Counted from the stretch's first letter, positions 1 through 9,526 are shown. The stretch is DNA of 64,000 nt from Vibrio owensii CAIM 1854 = LMG 25443 (GCF_000817815.1 NZ_JPRD01000020.1:1-64000), one strand, 5' to 3'. The notes: generated by a model from the sequence alone, not told the origin. Numbers and translations: made by a program.

Positions 1-1482
1 TTGGTTGATAAGCTCAACCACGTCTTTGTCTTTCTCCTTCATAAACAGAGAAAATTCCAAAGGTGGCGCGTCGAGCAATCCGACATGAATATTGGTCAGC
101 TTCACTAACCGCTTCATCTCAACCATGGTTAAGTAACTGTCTACAAGGTACTGAATGTCACCCATGTGCAGCGCTCGTTTTGCTAAGTCGAGATTCGGCT
201 GTTCGATAATGTTCAGTGACGGATAGCGTTCAAGTAGCCATTCCTTCATGCCAAAACCCGCCACCACACCAATACTGTCATCACCTAATTTTGTCAACGA
301 CTTAGGCATTAGATTGGTAGTTTTCGTCGCAATCGCAAGCTGCCCTATGAACAGAGGATCACTTTTAATACCTAACTCTGGCGGTGTGCCAAGTACAGGT
401 TGGAGGATATCAATCTCTACCTTGCGATATTTCTTTTCCAACTCTCTTGAGCTGAAACCATTAACGAACTCTAACGTCATGCCCGTTTTCTGCGAAACCA
501 GATTGAGTACATCAACAGCATAACCACCTGGTTCGCCACTCTGGGTGTAGTCGTAAGGTCCCCAGTCGTTTTGATTCGAAACAACAAACTCTCGGTCTTC
601 TAGCAAGGCTTTTTGCTGCTCGTTTAACACCAAAAGTGATGAATCAGGAATATCCACTTCATGAAAAACATTGATGTTAGATGCAACCACTTCACCACGA
701 TTGTTGAATATAAACGCTTCGACGCCATCATCCTTCTTCATCCCAAGTTCGGTAGCGCTGATCTTTTCACTCAGTGAAGAAAGCACCGTATCTACGCCAA
801 TAACGGCGCCTTTACTGCGCACTGAATAAGACTGCCCGGTGATTTTCAGATGTTGAAACAGATAAGGATCGGTTTTGTAAACGCTGTCTCTTGAGGCACC
901 CGCAAACCAAGGTCGGCGAGATGGATAAAAGTTACTTTTCTGTTCCGTTTGGCGGACAACCTCAAGCGATTCCGAGTAATACATGGTTTGTCGCGTTCGC
1001 GCCTCGCCGTCACCTTTGATGGTGATGATGACCCAGCGCTCATTGGCGGTTGCCCCTATCTTTCCTCTAACTTCTGGGGACGATTCCAAATTGATGACTT
1101 GGAAGAAATACTCGTTGTTATTGGCAAAATAGATACTGTAAAAAAACGGATTGTCGATGAGCGCTTGGATGAACCCTTTTTGAATATCATCCACTCTAAA
1201 CTGTGTATCACTGAAGTCTGTCATGCTGCGTAAGATACCCGCACTACTAGTTGCACTTGCATCGATTTGATGAATATAGTTGCTCACATCTGTCGCTGCC
1301 GTCGTCAGGCGCGTCAAGATATGCTCTTCCGCCATTTGTTTCCCAAAATAATACTGCATTCCAACACCAAGGAATGCAGTTATAGCTGTGGCAAATAAAA
1401 ATAAGCTTCCAACAGTGAATTTAATGGAAAATTTACGGGAAGTGTCGGCTTCAGTTTTCACGCAATCTGTACCTTTCGACAT
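1..1482 (-). CDS. Cache sensor with solute-binding-like domain, C-terminus off window
   Basis: This frame is open from an ATG at 1480-1482 to the left edge (494 codons), so the C-terminal output domain is not visible. Residues 1-21 look cytoplasmic, about 22-45 form a membrane segment, and about 50-290 resemble a double Cache ligand-binding domain, including a YPSRRPWF motif typical of that fold. From about residue 310 the protein resembles a periplasmic solute-binding domain of the SBP_bac_3 type (motifs WGPYDYT and GGYAVDVLNLV). This arrangement is usual for Vibrio signalling proteins ending in HD-GYP, GGDEF or histidine kinase domains; which one applies here cannot be told. The likely role is sensing a small ligand outside the inner membrane. 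The gene is transcribed away from the IS-rich island that starts about 270 bp upstream of it. Confidence 0.8.
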   Translation of the reverse strand, partial: MSKGTDCVKTEADTSRKFSIKFTVGSLFLFATAITAFLGVGMQYYFGKQMAEEHILTRLTTAATDVSNYIHQIDASATSSAGILRSMTDFSDTQFRVDDIQKGFIQALIDNPFFYSIYFANNNEYFFQVINLESSPEVRGKIGATANERWVIITIKGDGEARTRQTMYYSESLEVVRQTEQKSNFYPSRRPWFAGASRDSVYKTDPYLFQHLKITGQSYSVRSKGAVIGVDTVLSSLSEKISATELGMKKDDGVEAFIFNNRGEVVASNINVFHEVDIPDSSLLVLNEQQKALLEDREFVVSNQNDWGPYDYTQSGEPGGYAVDVLNLVSQKTGMTLEFVNGFSSRELEKKYRKVEIDILQPVLGTPPELGIKSDPLFIGQLAIATKTTNLMPKSLTKLGDDSIGVVAGFGMKEWLLERYPSLNIIEQPNLDLAKRALHMGDIQYLVDSYLTMVEMKRLVKLTNIHVGLLDAPPLEFSLFMKEKDKDVVELINQ

Positions 1483-1749
1483 GCTTTAAAATATAAAAAT
1501 TTCTACTATTGATGACTCACCATATAAAGCGCTTTTCATTTTGTCGCTCAATCCATCTCTAATGCATGACATTTATTAACAATATAGACAAAGAACACTA
1601 CACAATGCGAATATATAACATGTGATGCATGTTATGACTTAGATTATAGCCTGTTGGACCAGCTTCATAGCAGACAAGAATCAAACTTCTCCCTGCCGTT
1701 CTGAACTCGCGGCAGCAACGGCAATTGTATCCTTGTGTACATCAATTAG
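1483..1749. other. AT-rich spacer with a short palindrome
   Basis: No gene is visible between the sensor start and the first IS91-like element. The stretch is AT-rich and would carry the sensor promoter. A small palindrome with arms TAACATG/CATGTTA lies near 1617-1634, about 140 bp upstream of the sensor ATG; it could be an operator, but nothing links it to a known regulator. Confidence 0.4.
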
Positions 1750-3207
1750 CGGCATAGCCGCCTGAGCGAGCTCCGCTCGAAAGCAAAGAGACTTAACCTT
1801 CACAGTGTGCTGACAATTCGGCATTACCCTACTGGTAATGCACTTGCGGTTTCTCAGACAACTTTTCTCTCGAAATGGCACCTGGGCCATTTATCTCAGT
1901 AAGCACATTTCTGAAATCAGGGATGTCGTTGTCGATAACGTCACCCGAATGATGGCTTGTGGCTCCGCGAGTATGAGAGCACGCCTCTATAAGTGCAAAA
2001 ACTCCGGCTGTACCTACACCAAATATCTCAATCAAAGCTGTAAGTCTCGTGCTTGCAGCAGTTGTGGCGTCAAATCCACCGAAAGGTGGATACGCCAACA
2101 ACAGCATGTGTTGCCTGACTGCGAATGACAACACATCACCTTCACCATACCGAGCACTCTCTGACCTATCTTTCGTCATAATCGCTGGTTACTTAATCGA
2201 TTATTCAAATGCGCGGCCGATATTTTAACGACTTGGGCAAAACGGCAAGGCTTAGAAATAGACGTTTTCTGTGCGCTTCATACCTACGGCCGCAAGCTCA
2301 ATTGGAATTGCCATGTCCACGCTTCAGCAACACAGGGAGGAATTTGCCAACGAACAGGGTTATGGAAGCCAATTTATTTCAAAGCCAAAGTAACAGAAGC
2401 ATGTTGGCGAGCTGCGCTCACGCAACTCTTAAGGGCGCATTACTCAGAGCTTAATTTAAGCCATGACGATTGCTCGTTCATACGTCATGAAAAAGACTGC
2501 TTCGCCTTTCTGCGTAGCCAATATCACCGTCGTTGGAAACTGCATTTTGGTTAGAAAACGGACCAACCGCATAAGACGATCAATTTCCTAGGTCGTTATT
2601 TGAAGCGGCCTCCTATTTCAGGCTCTCGCTTGCATCACTACAGCAAAGGCGGTCAGCTGACGTTTGAATACCTCCCCCATCGGATTGGAGAAAAGGAAAT
2701 GCTAACCTTAGCCGCTGAGGATTTGATCTGCCGGCTCATCGAACACATCCCTGATAAGCATTTTAAGATGCTCCGTTACTACGGTTTTCTGTCGAATCGT
2801 CGCCGTGGTGAAATGCTACCAAAAGTCTACGATGCGTTAGAGATGGAAAGCAAGGGCGCGCCAGCACTGCCTTGCTATGCGAGTATGTTGAAGAAGCTTG
2901 CTAACGTCGATCCTTAGGAAGGTTTGCTCTGCAAAGATGGGGTAGAGTTCGTCAGTTTTAGAGCGGGTGAAAGCCGCGAAGAATTGATAAGACAGACGGT
3001 TTTAGAAGGACAATTGAGGTCAGCTTAATTCCTTCCTGTGGATAAGTTTATCTGTAATTTGAACAGACACGCTCATGGCAACATTTCCGAAACATCACCC
3101 CCAACTCAAACACACCACCACTACAAAACAATCACAATCAATTGAATTACCTTCGAATTAGCTTGCTCTTTCGACGGTAAGGAAACTTTGAGTCACCTTA
3201 CCTTCGA
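1750..3207 (+). mobile_element. IS91-like element, copy 1 (decayed)
   Basis: The element is delimited by comparison with the near-identical copy at 7115-8556. Similarity starts at a GGC-ATA-GCC hairpin region near 1750 and ends after an imperfect hairpin around 3176-3202 (arms GGTAAGG/CCTTACC). Hairpin ends without classical terminal inverted repeats suit rolling-circle IS91 elements. It carries one dead transposase gene and no passenger. A TGTGGATAA DnaA-box match near 3037 is absent from copy 2 and is probably chance. Confidence 0.8.
1838..3028 (+). pseudogene. IS91-family transposase, three in-frame stops
   Basis: The reading frame is continuous for 397 codons from ATG 1838 to TAA 3026-3028 but is broken by stops at 2126-2128 (TGA), 2552-2554 (TAG) and 2915-2917 (TAG). 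Conceptual translation gives an N-terminal zinc-binding region with paired cysteines (CKSRACSSCG), the HUH nuclease motif in NCHVHAS, and a YLGRY segment with the two tyrosines expected of Y2 transposases, followed by the family motif YYGFLSNRRRGEM. IS91 enzymes move single-stranded DNA by rolling-circle transposition in the cytoplasm. The TGA replaces a tryptophan codon and recurs at the same place in the second copy. With three stops this copy cannot make active enzyme. Confidence 0.88.
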
Positions 3208-3239
3208 GCGACTATTATGCATCACTTACGCTTTATTAG

Positions 3240-4178
3240 CTATAACAAGAGTAAATTTTTAGCCGAAATTAAAGATGAAACTAACTCATAAGGGCAAAAT
3301 GAGTAAATTATCCAGCGATACCATGTCTTATTATGTAAGACTCCTTGGTTTTCCGAGCTTTTAGGTCCAAATGCTATTACATCCCCGCCAAAAATTCTTA
3401 ATAATTCATCGGAACCACAAACTCTATTTATCAATACAACACTTGATAAATCATTGACTCTATAGAGGATTTCTGTTAACATTATTTTAATTATATTACC
3501 CAACACTTTGGGAGATACAGAATATAAAGATGGAATAACTACAACTTCATTTAACAAATCAAAATTAACAAAGATTGAGTTTTTATAAAGATATGTTTCT
3601 TTAAACATGCAAACATGCATGCTTGAATAAACAACATGTCCAACTGGATAGTTAGAATCATTAAAAAACAATGTTACCTTTGAATTATATTGTTCATTTA
3701 AGAAACTATCTCGCAGGTTTTCAATAACGTTTTTTCTATAGCTATCTAAAAAATACGTTGGAAGTTGAGTTAAGTTTGAATATGTCAGATAGTTGAGTTG
3801 TTCCAAATTAACATAAAACCAATTGTTCCCTCCCCTTTGATTATAGCGCTTATTTATAGCATATTCCAATTCTTTTTTCTTATATTTATAGGCATTAATA
3901 AGATTATGCATATCGTCGAAAAGTTTAAGAGAAAAAAGAACTCCAAGCTGCCTCTTCATTGTAGGCTTAGTCTTTCTTGTTTCCCATCTTGAAATAGTAC
4001 CAACATCAATTCTTTCACAATTAATGTTTGTTGAAGCCAAAAAATTAACTAATTCAAGCTGGGTTTTATTATTTTTCTTTCGAAAAGTTAGGAGGGCAGA
4101 TGAAAAAATACTCACAGCACGCCTTATTACTAATATAAATACCAATGATAAAGTTTGAAGCTCAAACGAAAAACACAT
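3240..4178 (-). CDS. XRE-type HTH protein, AT-rich, function unknown
   Basis: A 312-codon frame of strikingly AT-rich DNA on the minus strand between two dead IS copies. Residues about 30-75 look like an XRE-type helix-turn-helix (TQLELVNFLA, then VGTISRWETRKTKPT). The remaining ~220 residues are rich in Asn, Tyr and Leu and match nothing I recognise; the stretch VVVIPSLYSVSPKVLG faintly resembles the acyl-CoA region of GNAT enzymes, but this is weak. The N-terminal 21 residues look non-coding, so a GTG at 4113-4115 is a plausible true start and would begin right before the HTH region. Codon and base use differ from the chromosome-backbone genes, which suggests horizontal transfer. It may be a solitary regulator, a defence-associated regulator, or the residue of a larger mobile element. 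Confidence 0.7.
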   Translation of the reverse strand: MCFSFELQTLSLVFILVIRRAVSIFSSALLTFRKKNNKTQLELVNFLASTNINCERIDVGTISRWETRKTKPTMKRQLGVLFSLKLFDDMHNLINAYKYKKKELEYAINKRYNQRGGNNWFYVNLEQLNYLTYSNLTQLPTYFLDSYRKNVIENLRDSFLNEQYNSKVTLFFNDSNYPVGHVVYSSMHVCMFKETYLYKNSIFVNFDLLNEVVVIPSLYSVSPKVLGNIIKIMLTEILYRVNDLSSVVLINRVCGSDELLRIFGGDVIAFGPKSSENQGVLHNKTWYRWIIYSFCPYELVSSLISAKNLLLL

Positions 4179-4294
4179 GTCAAGATAATGTTAATTTACT
4201 TTCTTGTCAATTGGCGTCCTAAAAATAAGAATCTTTCTTTGCAATACTAATATTTAGATACTATCAGTTTCTCTCAAAGAGCTATTGTCAAATG

Positions 4295-5501
4295 TGGTGT
4301 ATGGAGGGTCATGCTGTAGCCTGTTGATGAGCCTCCATTTCTTTCACTCCATCGATGAAGCGAACATCTTTCACAACATCTGCTAGGAGCGCAAACCTCG
4401 TAGACGACACCACTTCGTCTCTGCACTGCGCATTAACTTGTAGGCGAATCAACGTAGTCTTTCTGTTTCCACAGCTCTTTGTCTTGTTCGTGCGTAAACA
4501 TACAGTGGCGAACATCGATTCTATTGGGTTCGCTGTCCTGATATGAACCCAGTGTTCTGCAGGGTAAACGTAAAACGCCAGCATTTCAGTTTTATCTTTC
4601 ACCAAACTTTGGAAACTTGGCTTCAAAGCGTTTCAGGAAGGTAGAGAAGGCGTGATAAGCATCATCTCTAGTTTCTGCCATCCAGATATCTTGCAGTGCT
4701 TCCTTCATTCGTGGTTGTACGCTTTTGGGGACTTTGTTAAGCACATTTGCTGTCTTATGTACCCAGCAACGTTGCTGAGCCGTTTGAGACCAACACTTAG
4801 CAACAGCTTTCCAGAAGCCAAGGACTTCTTTGCGTCCAGTGTCATCGACACCAATGATGACGAGTAAGCAGAGCTTATCGTCCATCCTAACGTGACAGTA
4901 AACACTGTCAGCCCAAACGTAAACATAGCGACGCCTACCGAGGTCACGCTTACGCCACTGTTCGTACTCTGCATACCAGCGTTCTTTAAGGCGACAGATG
5001 CTGTTGGCTGACAGGCCTTTCGCATCCTTACCAAGCAAAGACTCAAGGGCGGGTAGCATATCACCCGTAGATATCCCCTTGAGATAGAGTAACGGGAGCA
5101 GTGTTGCAACGCTCTTTGTTCGCTTGAGGTACGGTGGTATCAAGCTGCTATTAAATTTGACGCCATTACTAGAGCGATCACGAACCTTGGGAATTTGCAC
5201 CTCGACATCGCCGACACCAGTTTGCAATGTTAGTTCAGGTAAGAAACCGTTGCGGACAATGACTTGTTTGCCGTCAACCATTACATTCTGATGTTGGGCA
5301 AGTAGCTGTTGAAGCTCAGCTTCAACAGCTTGTGCAATCAAACCTCTAGCCCCTTGACGTATTAGTTCTATAAGTGAGTCTTGTGGTGTATTCAGTGAAA
5401 CAACAGTATTATCAGTCATACGGTATACCTATCTGTTAATCGTTCTGGGGAGAACTGCATCAACAGATTACACCGTAACTTCCTTTCTCTTCCATACACC
5501 A
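4295..5501 (-). mobile_element. IS256-family (mutator-type) element, decayed
   Basis: The transposase remnant at 4309-5419 is bracketed by inverted ends reading TGGTGTATGGA inward at 4295 and, on the other strand, inward from 5501. This gives an element of about 1.2 kb, right for IS256. The 8 bp flanking each end differ, so I see no target duplication; either the ends are off by a few bases or the flanks have rearranged. The right end lies about 20 bp from the inverted IS91 fragment at 5522-5651. Confidence 0.7.
4309..5419 (-). pseudogene. IS256-family transposase, frameshifted
   Basis: The N-terminal three quarters read from ATG 5417-5419 down to 4592 and match mutator-family transposases: the opening around LIRQGARGLIAQAVEAEL, the DGKQVIVRNG region, the IPKVRDRSSNGVKFNSSL block and a conserved GRKEVLGFW with catalytic acidic positions nearby. 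The frame then shifts near 4600-4626 and the C-terminal quarter continues in another frame to 4309 (AEHWVHIRTANPIESMFATV). The sequence after that (TNKTKSC onward) departs from the family consensus, so further small indels are likely. IS256 enzymes are DDE transposases acting on double-stranded DNA. The frameshift removes the C-terminal catalytic glutamate region from the main frame, so this copy should be inactive. Confidence 0.85.
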
Positions 5502-5521
5502 GAAATCAGCATAGCTCGCCA

Positions 5522-5651
5522 TTGCTAGAGAAAAGTTGTCTGAATGAGCGTAAGTGCATGACCAGTAGGATAATGCAGAATTGTCAACACACTGTGAAGG
5601 TTAAGTCTCTTTGCTTTCGAGCGGAGCTCGCTCAGGCGGCTGTGCCGCCGT
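5522..5651 (-). repeat. Inverted fragment of the IS91-like left end
   Basis: Read on the minus strand, this ~130 bp matches the left end of the two IS91-like copies (about 1750-1870 and 7115-7235), including the GGC/GCC hairpin, the GAGCGAGCTCCGCTC hairpin and the first codons of the transposase. It then stops abruptly about 20 bp before the IS256 end. It is a remnant of a third IS91 copy in the opposite orientation, probably truncated during IS256 insertion or later recombination. Confidence 0.8.
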
Positions 5652-5761
5652 TTGTGAAAATGCCGTGACTGCTTACGAGCGCTTTTATGCGCTCGCAGAG
5701 TTATTATATCGAAAGGAATGGTTTGCCACGTTACGACCAATATTTGCGACAGAACCTTAAT

Positions 5762-6987
5762 TTACTGGTAGTATTGGTACCAGCTTCTTTGAGATGAATA
5801 CTCTCCCTCAGGTGGAGTGCAAGATGATAGGAAAGCTTCTACTTGGCTTCCCGAACGGGGCATAACTACACAACTATTATCGACGCCAAGATAGTTTAAG
5901 CCAACATTAACTATCTCTTTGTATTCAGGGTAAGTCACAGAATCGTTTAGCATCCAAGATGACAATTCAGAATTATTAATATCATCACAGCTTACTAGCT
6001 TCATACGATCAGATGATTCTGATACTGCAGATAAGCATAATCCAGAAGCGGTTTCCAAAGAATATGTTCCAGTTGCAGCCTGTGGGAGTAATCTCCAAAC
6101 TTGATCTGTCTCTTCATTACAAGCTCGAGTTTGAGGGTGGTTTGTTGCCTCCAGTGAATATATGTTGTAACTTAAGCTTAAGCAGCCTCATAACCATTTA
6201 AGTCTTGGATGAGCTTGTTTTTTACGTAAACAGTTTCCATATTACTAGGGTATTCGTCCTCATTTACTCTAATCAACAGGCTAGAAGAGTTGTTTGGGTA
6301 GCTTTTCGCTGAAAATACACAGATGTCGTTCGGATCTTCGATTACTGTGACTGAGTCAGAAGTATATGTATCTCCATCTTCATTTATACCTTCAACTGAC
6401 CCATATATAACCTTTGCAGTTTGTTCTTCAGTACCAGAAATATATCCCTCAATAAAATCCTGCGATGAGTTTCTAAATAGACCTTGTCCAGCTGGATAGC
6501 TAAATGAACCAATCTCCACTATGAATTGATTTGTTTCATCATTATAAAGTTCCCCTGTGTAAATATCTCGTCCATTGATGTTTTCTTTGGCACTGGCATG
6601 TATGCTGTACATTGTGTTCAGATCTATATCAACTCGCGTTGCGCAACTAACTCCTGCTCCCCCATCTGCACCATAGTTGCAGTTTGGATGTTCTGTTTCT
6701 GCTGTTTCATTAAATGAGCTAAACACAAGCTGAATAGTGTGCTTTCCTTCAATGCTTGATGATTTTGATTGATAACCTAAATAAGGTCGAGACCCTCCCT
6801 CCATAGAAAAGTGAAAAGCAAAATACATGCCACTTTCATTAGGATTATCAATGAATGACATAGGAAACCTGAGTTCTGAATACAAATCCTCTGGTGAATT
6901 TTCACCAAGATCTCAGTTCACACTAGGAGAAGCATTAACCCCTAAACTAAAGAGTATGCGTGCTAGAGGTGTATATACTAATTTCAT
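5762..6987 (-). pseudogene. Secreted protein with C-terminal ricin-type lectin domain, broken
   Basis: The frame starts at ATG 6985-6987 with a short basic, hydrophobic signal-like N-terminus, meets a TGA at 6913-6915 (codon 25), then stays open to 6178. A single-base shift near 6180 lets translation continue in another frame to TAA 5762-5764. The region upstream of the shift has motifs such as YFAFHFSMEGG and YLGYQSKSS, which remind me of DUF3472 proteins. The C-terminal ~130 residues look like a beta-trefoil ricin lectin, with ACNEETDQVWRLLP (the QxW repeat) and SGLCLSAV. Intact relatives would be exported and bind carbohydrate. Two lesions make this a pseudogene. It lies between IS remnants, which fits acquired DNA in decay. 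Confidence 0.7.
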
Positions 6988-7114
6988 CTTTTAATTCTCA
7001 TAATCTAAACGAAGAATAGGTATTTTAGATTAACTATTTAGTATTTACTGCCGTTTCCTGATTTATTAAACCACACCGTTATTGGTATTTTTATTGATAA
7101 CTCACTTTCAAGCG

Positions 7115-8556
7115 GCGGCATAGCCGCCTGAGCGAGCTCCGCTCGAAAGCAAAGAGACTTAACCTTCACAGTGTGCTGACAATTCTGTATTACCCTACTG
7201 GTCATGCACTTACGACCACTCAGACAATTTTTCTCTCGGAATGACACCTGGCCTATTTATCTCAGTAAACACATCTCTGAAATCAGAGATGTCGTTGTCG
7301 ATAACCTCACCCGAATGATGGCTTGTGGTTCAGCGAACATGGGATCACAGCTCTATAAGTGCAGGAACTCCGGCTGTACCTACACCAAATATCTCAATCA
7401 AAGCTGTAAGTCTCGTGCTTACAGCAGTTGTGGCGTCAAATCCACCGAAAGGTGGATACGCCAACAACAGCATGTGTTGCCTGACTGCGAATGACAACAC
7501 ATCACCTCCACCATACCGAGCACTCTCTGGCCTACCTTTCGTCATAATCGCTGGTTACTTAATCGATTATTCAAATGCGCGACCGACATTTTAACGACTT
7601 GGGCAAAACGGCAAGGCTTAGAAATAGGCGTTTTCTGGGCGCTTCATACCTACGGCCGCAAGCTCAATTGGAATTGCCATGTCCACGCTTCAGCAACACG
7701 GGGAGGAATTTGCCAACGAACAGGACTATGGAAGCCAATTTATTTCAAAGCATGTTGGCGAGCTGCGCTCACGCAGCTCTTAAGGCGCATTACTTAGAGC
7801 TTGATTTAAGCCATGACGATTGCCCGTTTATACGTCATGAAAAAGATTGGTTCGCCTTTCTGCGTAACCCATATCACCGTCGTTGGAAACTGCATTTTGG
7901 TAAGAAAACGAACCAACCGCATAAGACGATCAATTACCTAGGTCGTTATTTGAAGCGGCCTCCTATTTCAGGCTCTCGCTTGCATCACTACAACAAAGGC
8001 GGTCAGCTGACGTTTGAATACTTCCCCCATCGGACTGGAGAAAAGGAAATGCTGACCTTAGCCGCTGAGGATTTGATCTGCCAGCTCATCGAACACATCC
8101 CTGATAAGCATTTTAAGATGCTCCGTTACTACGGTTTTCTGTCGAATCGTCGCCGTGGTGAAATGCAGCCAAAAGTCTACGATGCGTTAAAGATGGAAGG
8201 CAAGGACACGCCAACGCTGCCTTGCTATGCGAGTATATTGAAGAAGCTTGCTAACGTCGATCCTTATGAATGTTTGCTCTGCAAAGATGGGGGAGAGTTC
8301 GTCAGTTTTAGGGCGGGTGAAAGCCGCGAAGAATTGATAAGACAGACGGTTTTGGAACGACAATTGAGGTCAGCTTAATTCCTTCCTGTGAATAAGTCTA
8401 TCTGTAATTTGAACATACATGCTCATGGCAATATTCCCGAAACATCCCCCATCCAACTCAAACACACCACCACCACAAAACAATCACAACCAATTGAATT
8501 ACCTTCGAATTAGCTTGCTCTTTCGACGGTAAGGAAACTTTGAGTTTCCTTACCTT
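7115..8556 (+). mobile_element. IS91-like element, copy 2 (decayed)
   Basis: This is a direct repeat of 1750-3207 in the same orientation, with the GGCGGC-ATA-GCCGCC hairpin at its left end and a perfect 11-bp-stem hairpin at its right end (8528-8554, arms GGTAAGGAAAC/GTTTCCTTACC, 5-nt loop). The right hairpin sits 8 bp past the stop codon of the araC-type gene, so the element abuts that gene. With copy 1 it brackets about 3.9 kb of accessory DNA. Confidence 0.82.
7204..8378 (+). pseudogene. IS91-family transposase, stop plus frameshift
   Basis: The coding sequence begins at ATG 7204 and ends at TAA 8376-8378. It carries the same TGA-for-Trp stop as copy 1 (7492-7494), a 15-nt in-frame deletion near 7748, and a one-base deletion near 7782 that shifts the frame; the last ~200 codons then read intact. 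The HUH motif (NCHVHAS) lies before the shift, and the Y2 tyrosines (YLGRY) and YYGFLSNRRRGEM after it. The two later stops of copy 1 are absent here, so the copies decayed separately after a shared first mutation. The product cannot be an active rolling-circle transposase unless both lesions were bypassed. Confidence 0.88.
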
Positions 8557-8561
8557 CAAGA

Positions 8562-9374
8562 TTAACCAACCTGTTTCTTATACTGAGAAGGTGATAATCC
8601 TTGTAAACGAGTGAAAGTATGCGTGAAGGTACTTTGGCTCGAAAAGCCGGTGAATTCGGCAATTTGCCCCAAGGTTAAGTGGCCTTGTTCAATCAAATCG
8701 CGCGCCATGTCGATGCGTTTGCCTAGCACGTACTGATGCGGCGTAATGCCCATCTGATCTTTGAACAAGCTATGGAATTGGCTTTCACCCAAAAACACAC
8801 TGCCTGCCAACTGCGCCACACTGATTTTATGACTCAAATGCTGTTCGATGTAGCGGTCAATGGCTTCCAAATCAAAGCGCGATTCTTTCTTCGACGTTTC
8901 AAATGCAGAAATATGACGCTGCATAAGAGCAATCACGGTATCGTTACATGCGCGGCTAAGCAGTAAATCGTCTGGGTGATTACGCATCTCTTGCACTAAC
9001 ATTTGAATCAGCTTTTGGATTTGACCATCTAATTGGAAGTAAAGATGAGAGCGCTCTAGATTGTTGATTTTCTGCAGCATCTCGGGATCATCGTTGGCAG
9101 GCTTTGGCATGTTGAGCACCAAAATGTCTGATTGATGAATCACGCCACCGAAAGTATGATCAGAAGACGCCGTTACGATGCAACCTTGCCCTGGCCCAAC
9201 CAAGTTTCCCTGACCACGAACCTCAAATTCGGCCTGTCCTTTCAAACCGATCACGATCTGCGTGTAAGCATGATCATGGCAATCCATATAAGACGGAAGC
9301 GTGATCAACTCTGCTGGTTTAGGCAGCATGATCTCTTTATATGGCGGGGCTTTCGGGTTATCTGAATCACTCAC
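8562..9374 (-). CDS. AraC-family transcriptional regulator with cupin sensor domain
   Basis: A 270-residue protein with an N-terminal cupin-like domain (residues about 15-110; CHDHAYTQIVIGLKG is a typical AraC cupin strand pair) and a C-terminal double HTH (about 165-268), with FLGESQFHSLFKDQMGITP in the first HTH and FSSQSTFTHTFTRLQGLSP in the second. AraC proteins of this build sense a small ligand and activate or repress nearby or distant metabolic genes. The start ATG at 9372-9374 gives a normal family length. The gene is divergent from the vqmR/vqmA locus and shares with it a ~740-bp intergenic region holding RctB-like palindromes 100-150 bp upstream of its start. The ligand and targets are not apparent; no metabolic operon lies beside it, and an IS91 copy abuts its 3' end. 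Confidence 0.88.
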   Translation of the reverse strand: MSDSDNPKAPPYKEIMLPKPAELITLPSYMDCHDHAYTQIVIGLKGQAEFEVRGQGNLVGPGQGCIVTASSDHTFGGVIHQSDILVLNMPKPANDDPEMLQKINNLERSHLYFQLDGQIQKLIQMLVQEMRNHPDDLLLSRACNDTVIALMQRHISAFETSKKESRFDLEAIDRYIEQHLSHKISVAQLAGSVFLGESQFHSLFKDQMGITPHQYVLGKRIDMARDLIEQGHLTLGQIAEFTGFSSQSTFTHTFTRLQGLSPSQYKKQVG

Positions 9375-9476
9375 TTCGAACAGTCGTCTTTATACAGTCG
9401 GCTTACACCTTGGCATCATATACCTTCTCGGTTAGGTTGCAAATCTTCCCCTTTCCAATCGCACAAGATCAAACCA

Positions 9477-9526
9477 ACACGATCAAGGTGTTCTACATGA
9501 TCATAGTTCCGGAACGATGATCATGT
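9477..9526. promoter_or_regulatory. RctB-iteron-like cluster distal to the origin
   Basis: A 32-bp near-perfect palindrome at 9495-9526 (one mismatched pair) consists of two convergent copies of the origin iteron, TGATCAT followed by a two-base spacer and TTCC. A half-match, CGATCAAGG, lies just to its left at 9480-9488. The same motif is arrayed in oriCII at 47.6-48.3 kb. RctB is known to bind chromosome II sites tens of kilobases from the V. cholerae origin, and this is a strong candidate for such a site. The iterons contain GATC, as expected for Dam-dependent RctB binding. Confidence 0.72.

Noticed and set aside
1829..2179. 116-codon minus-strand open frame over the IS91 copy
   Set aside because: It is antisense to the transposase coding frame, and the related frame in the other copy is shorter; a shadow frame.
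3037..3045. DnaA box match TGTGGATAA
   Set aside because: It lies at the end of a dead IS91 copy, is altered in the second copy, and has no other origin features around it.
8528..8554. Perfect hairpin as the terminator of the araC-type gene
   Set aside because: It is part of the IS91 right end and also present, less perfectly, in copy 1; there is no T run on the minus strand.
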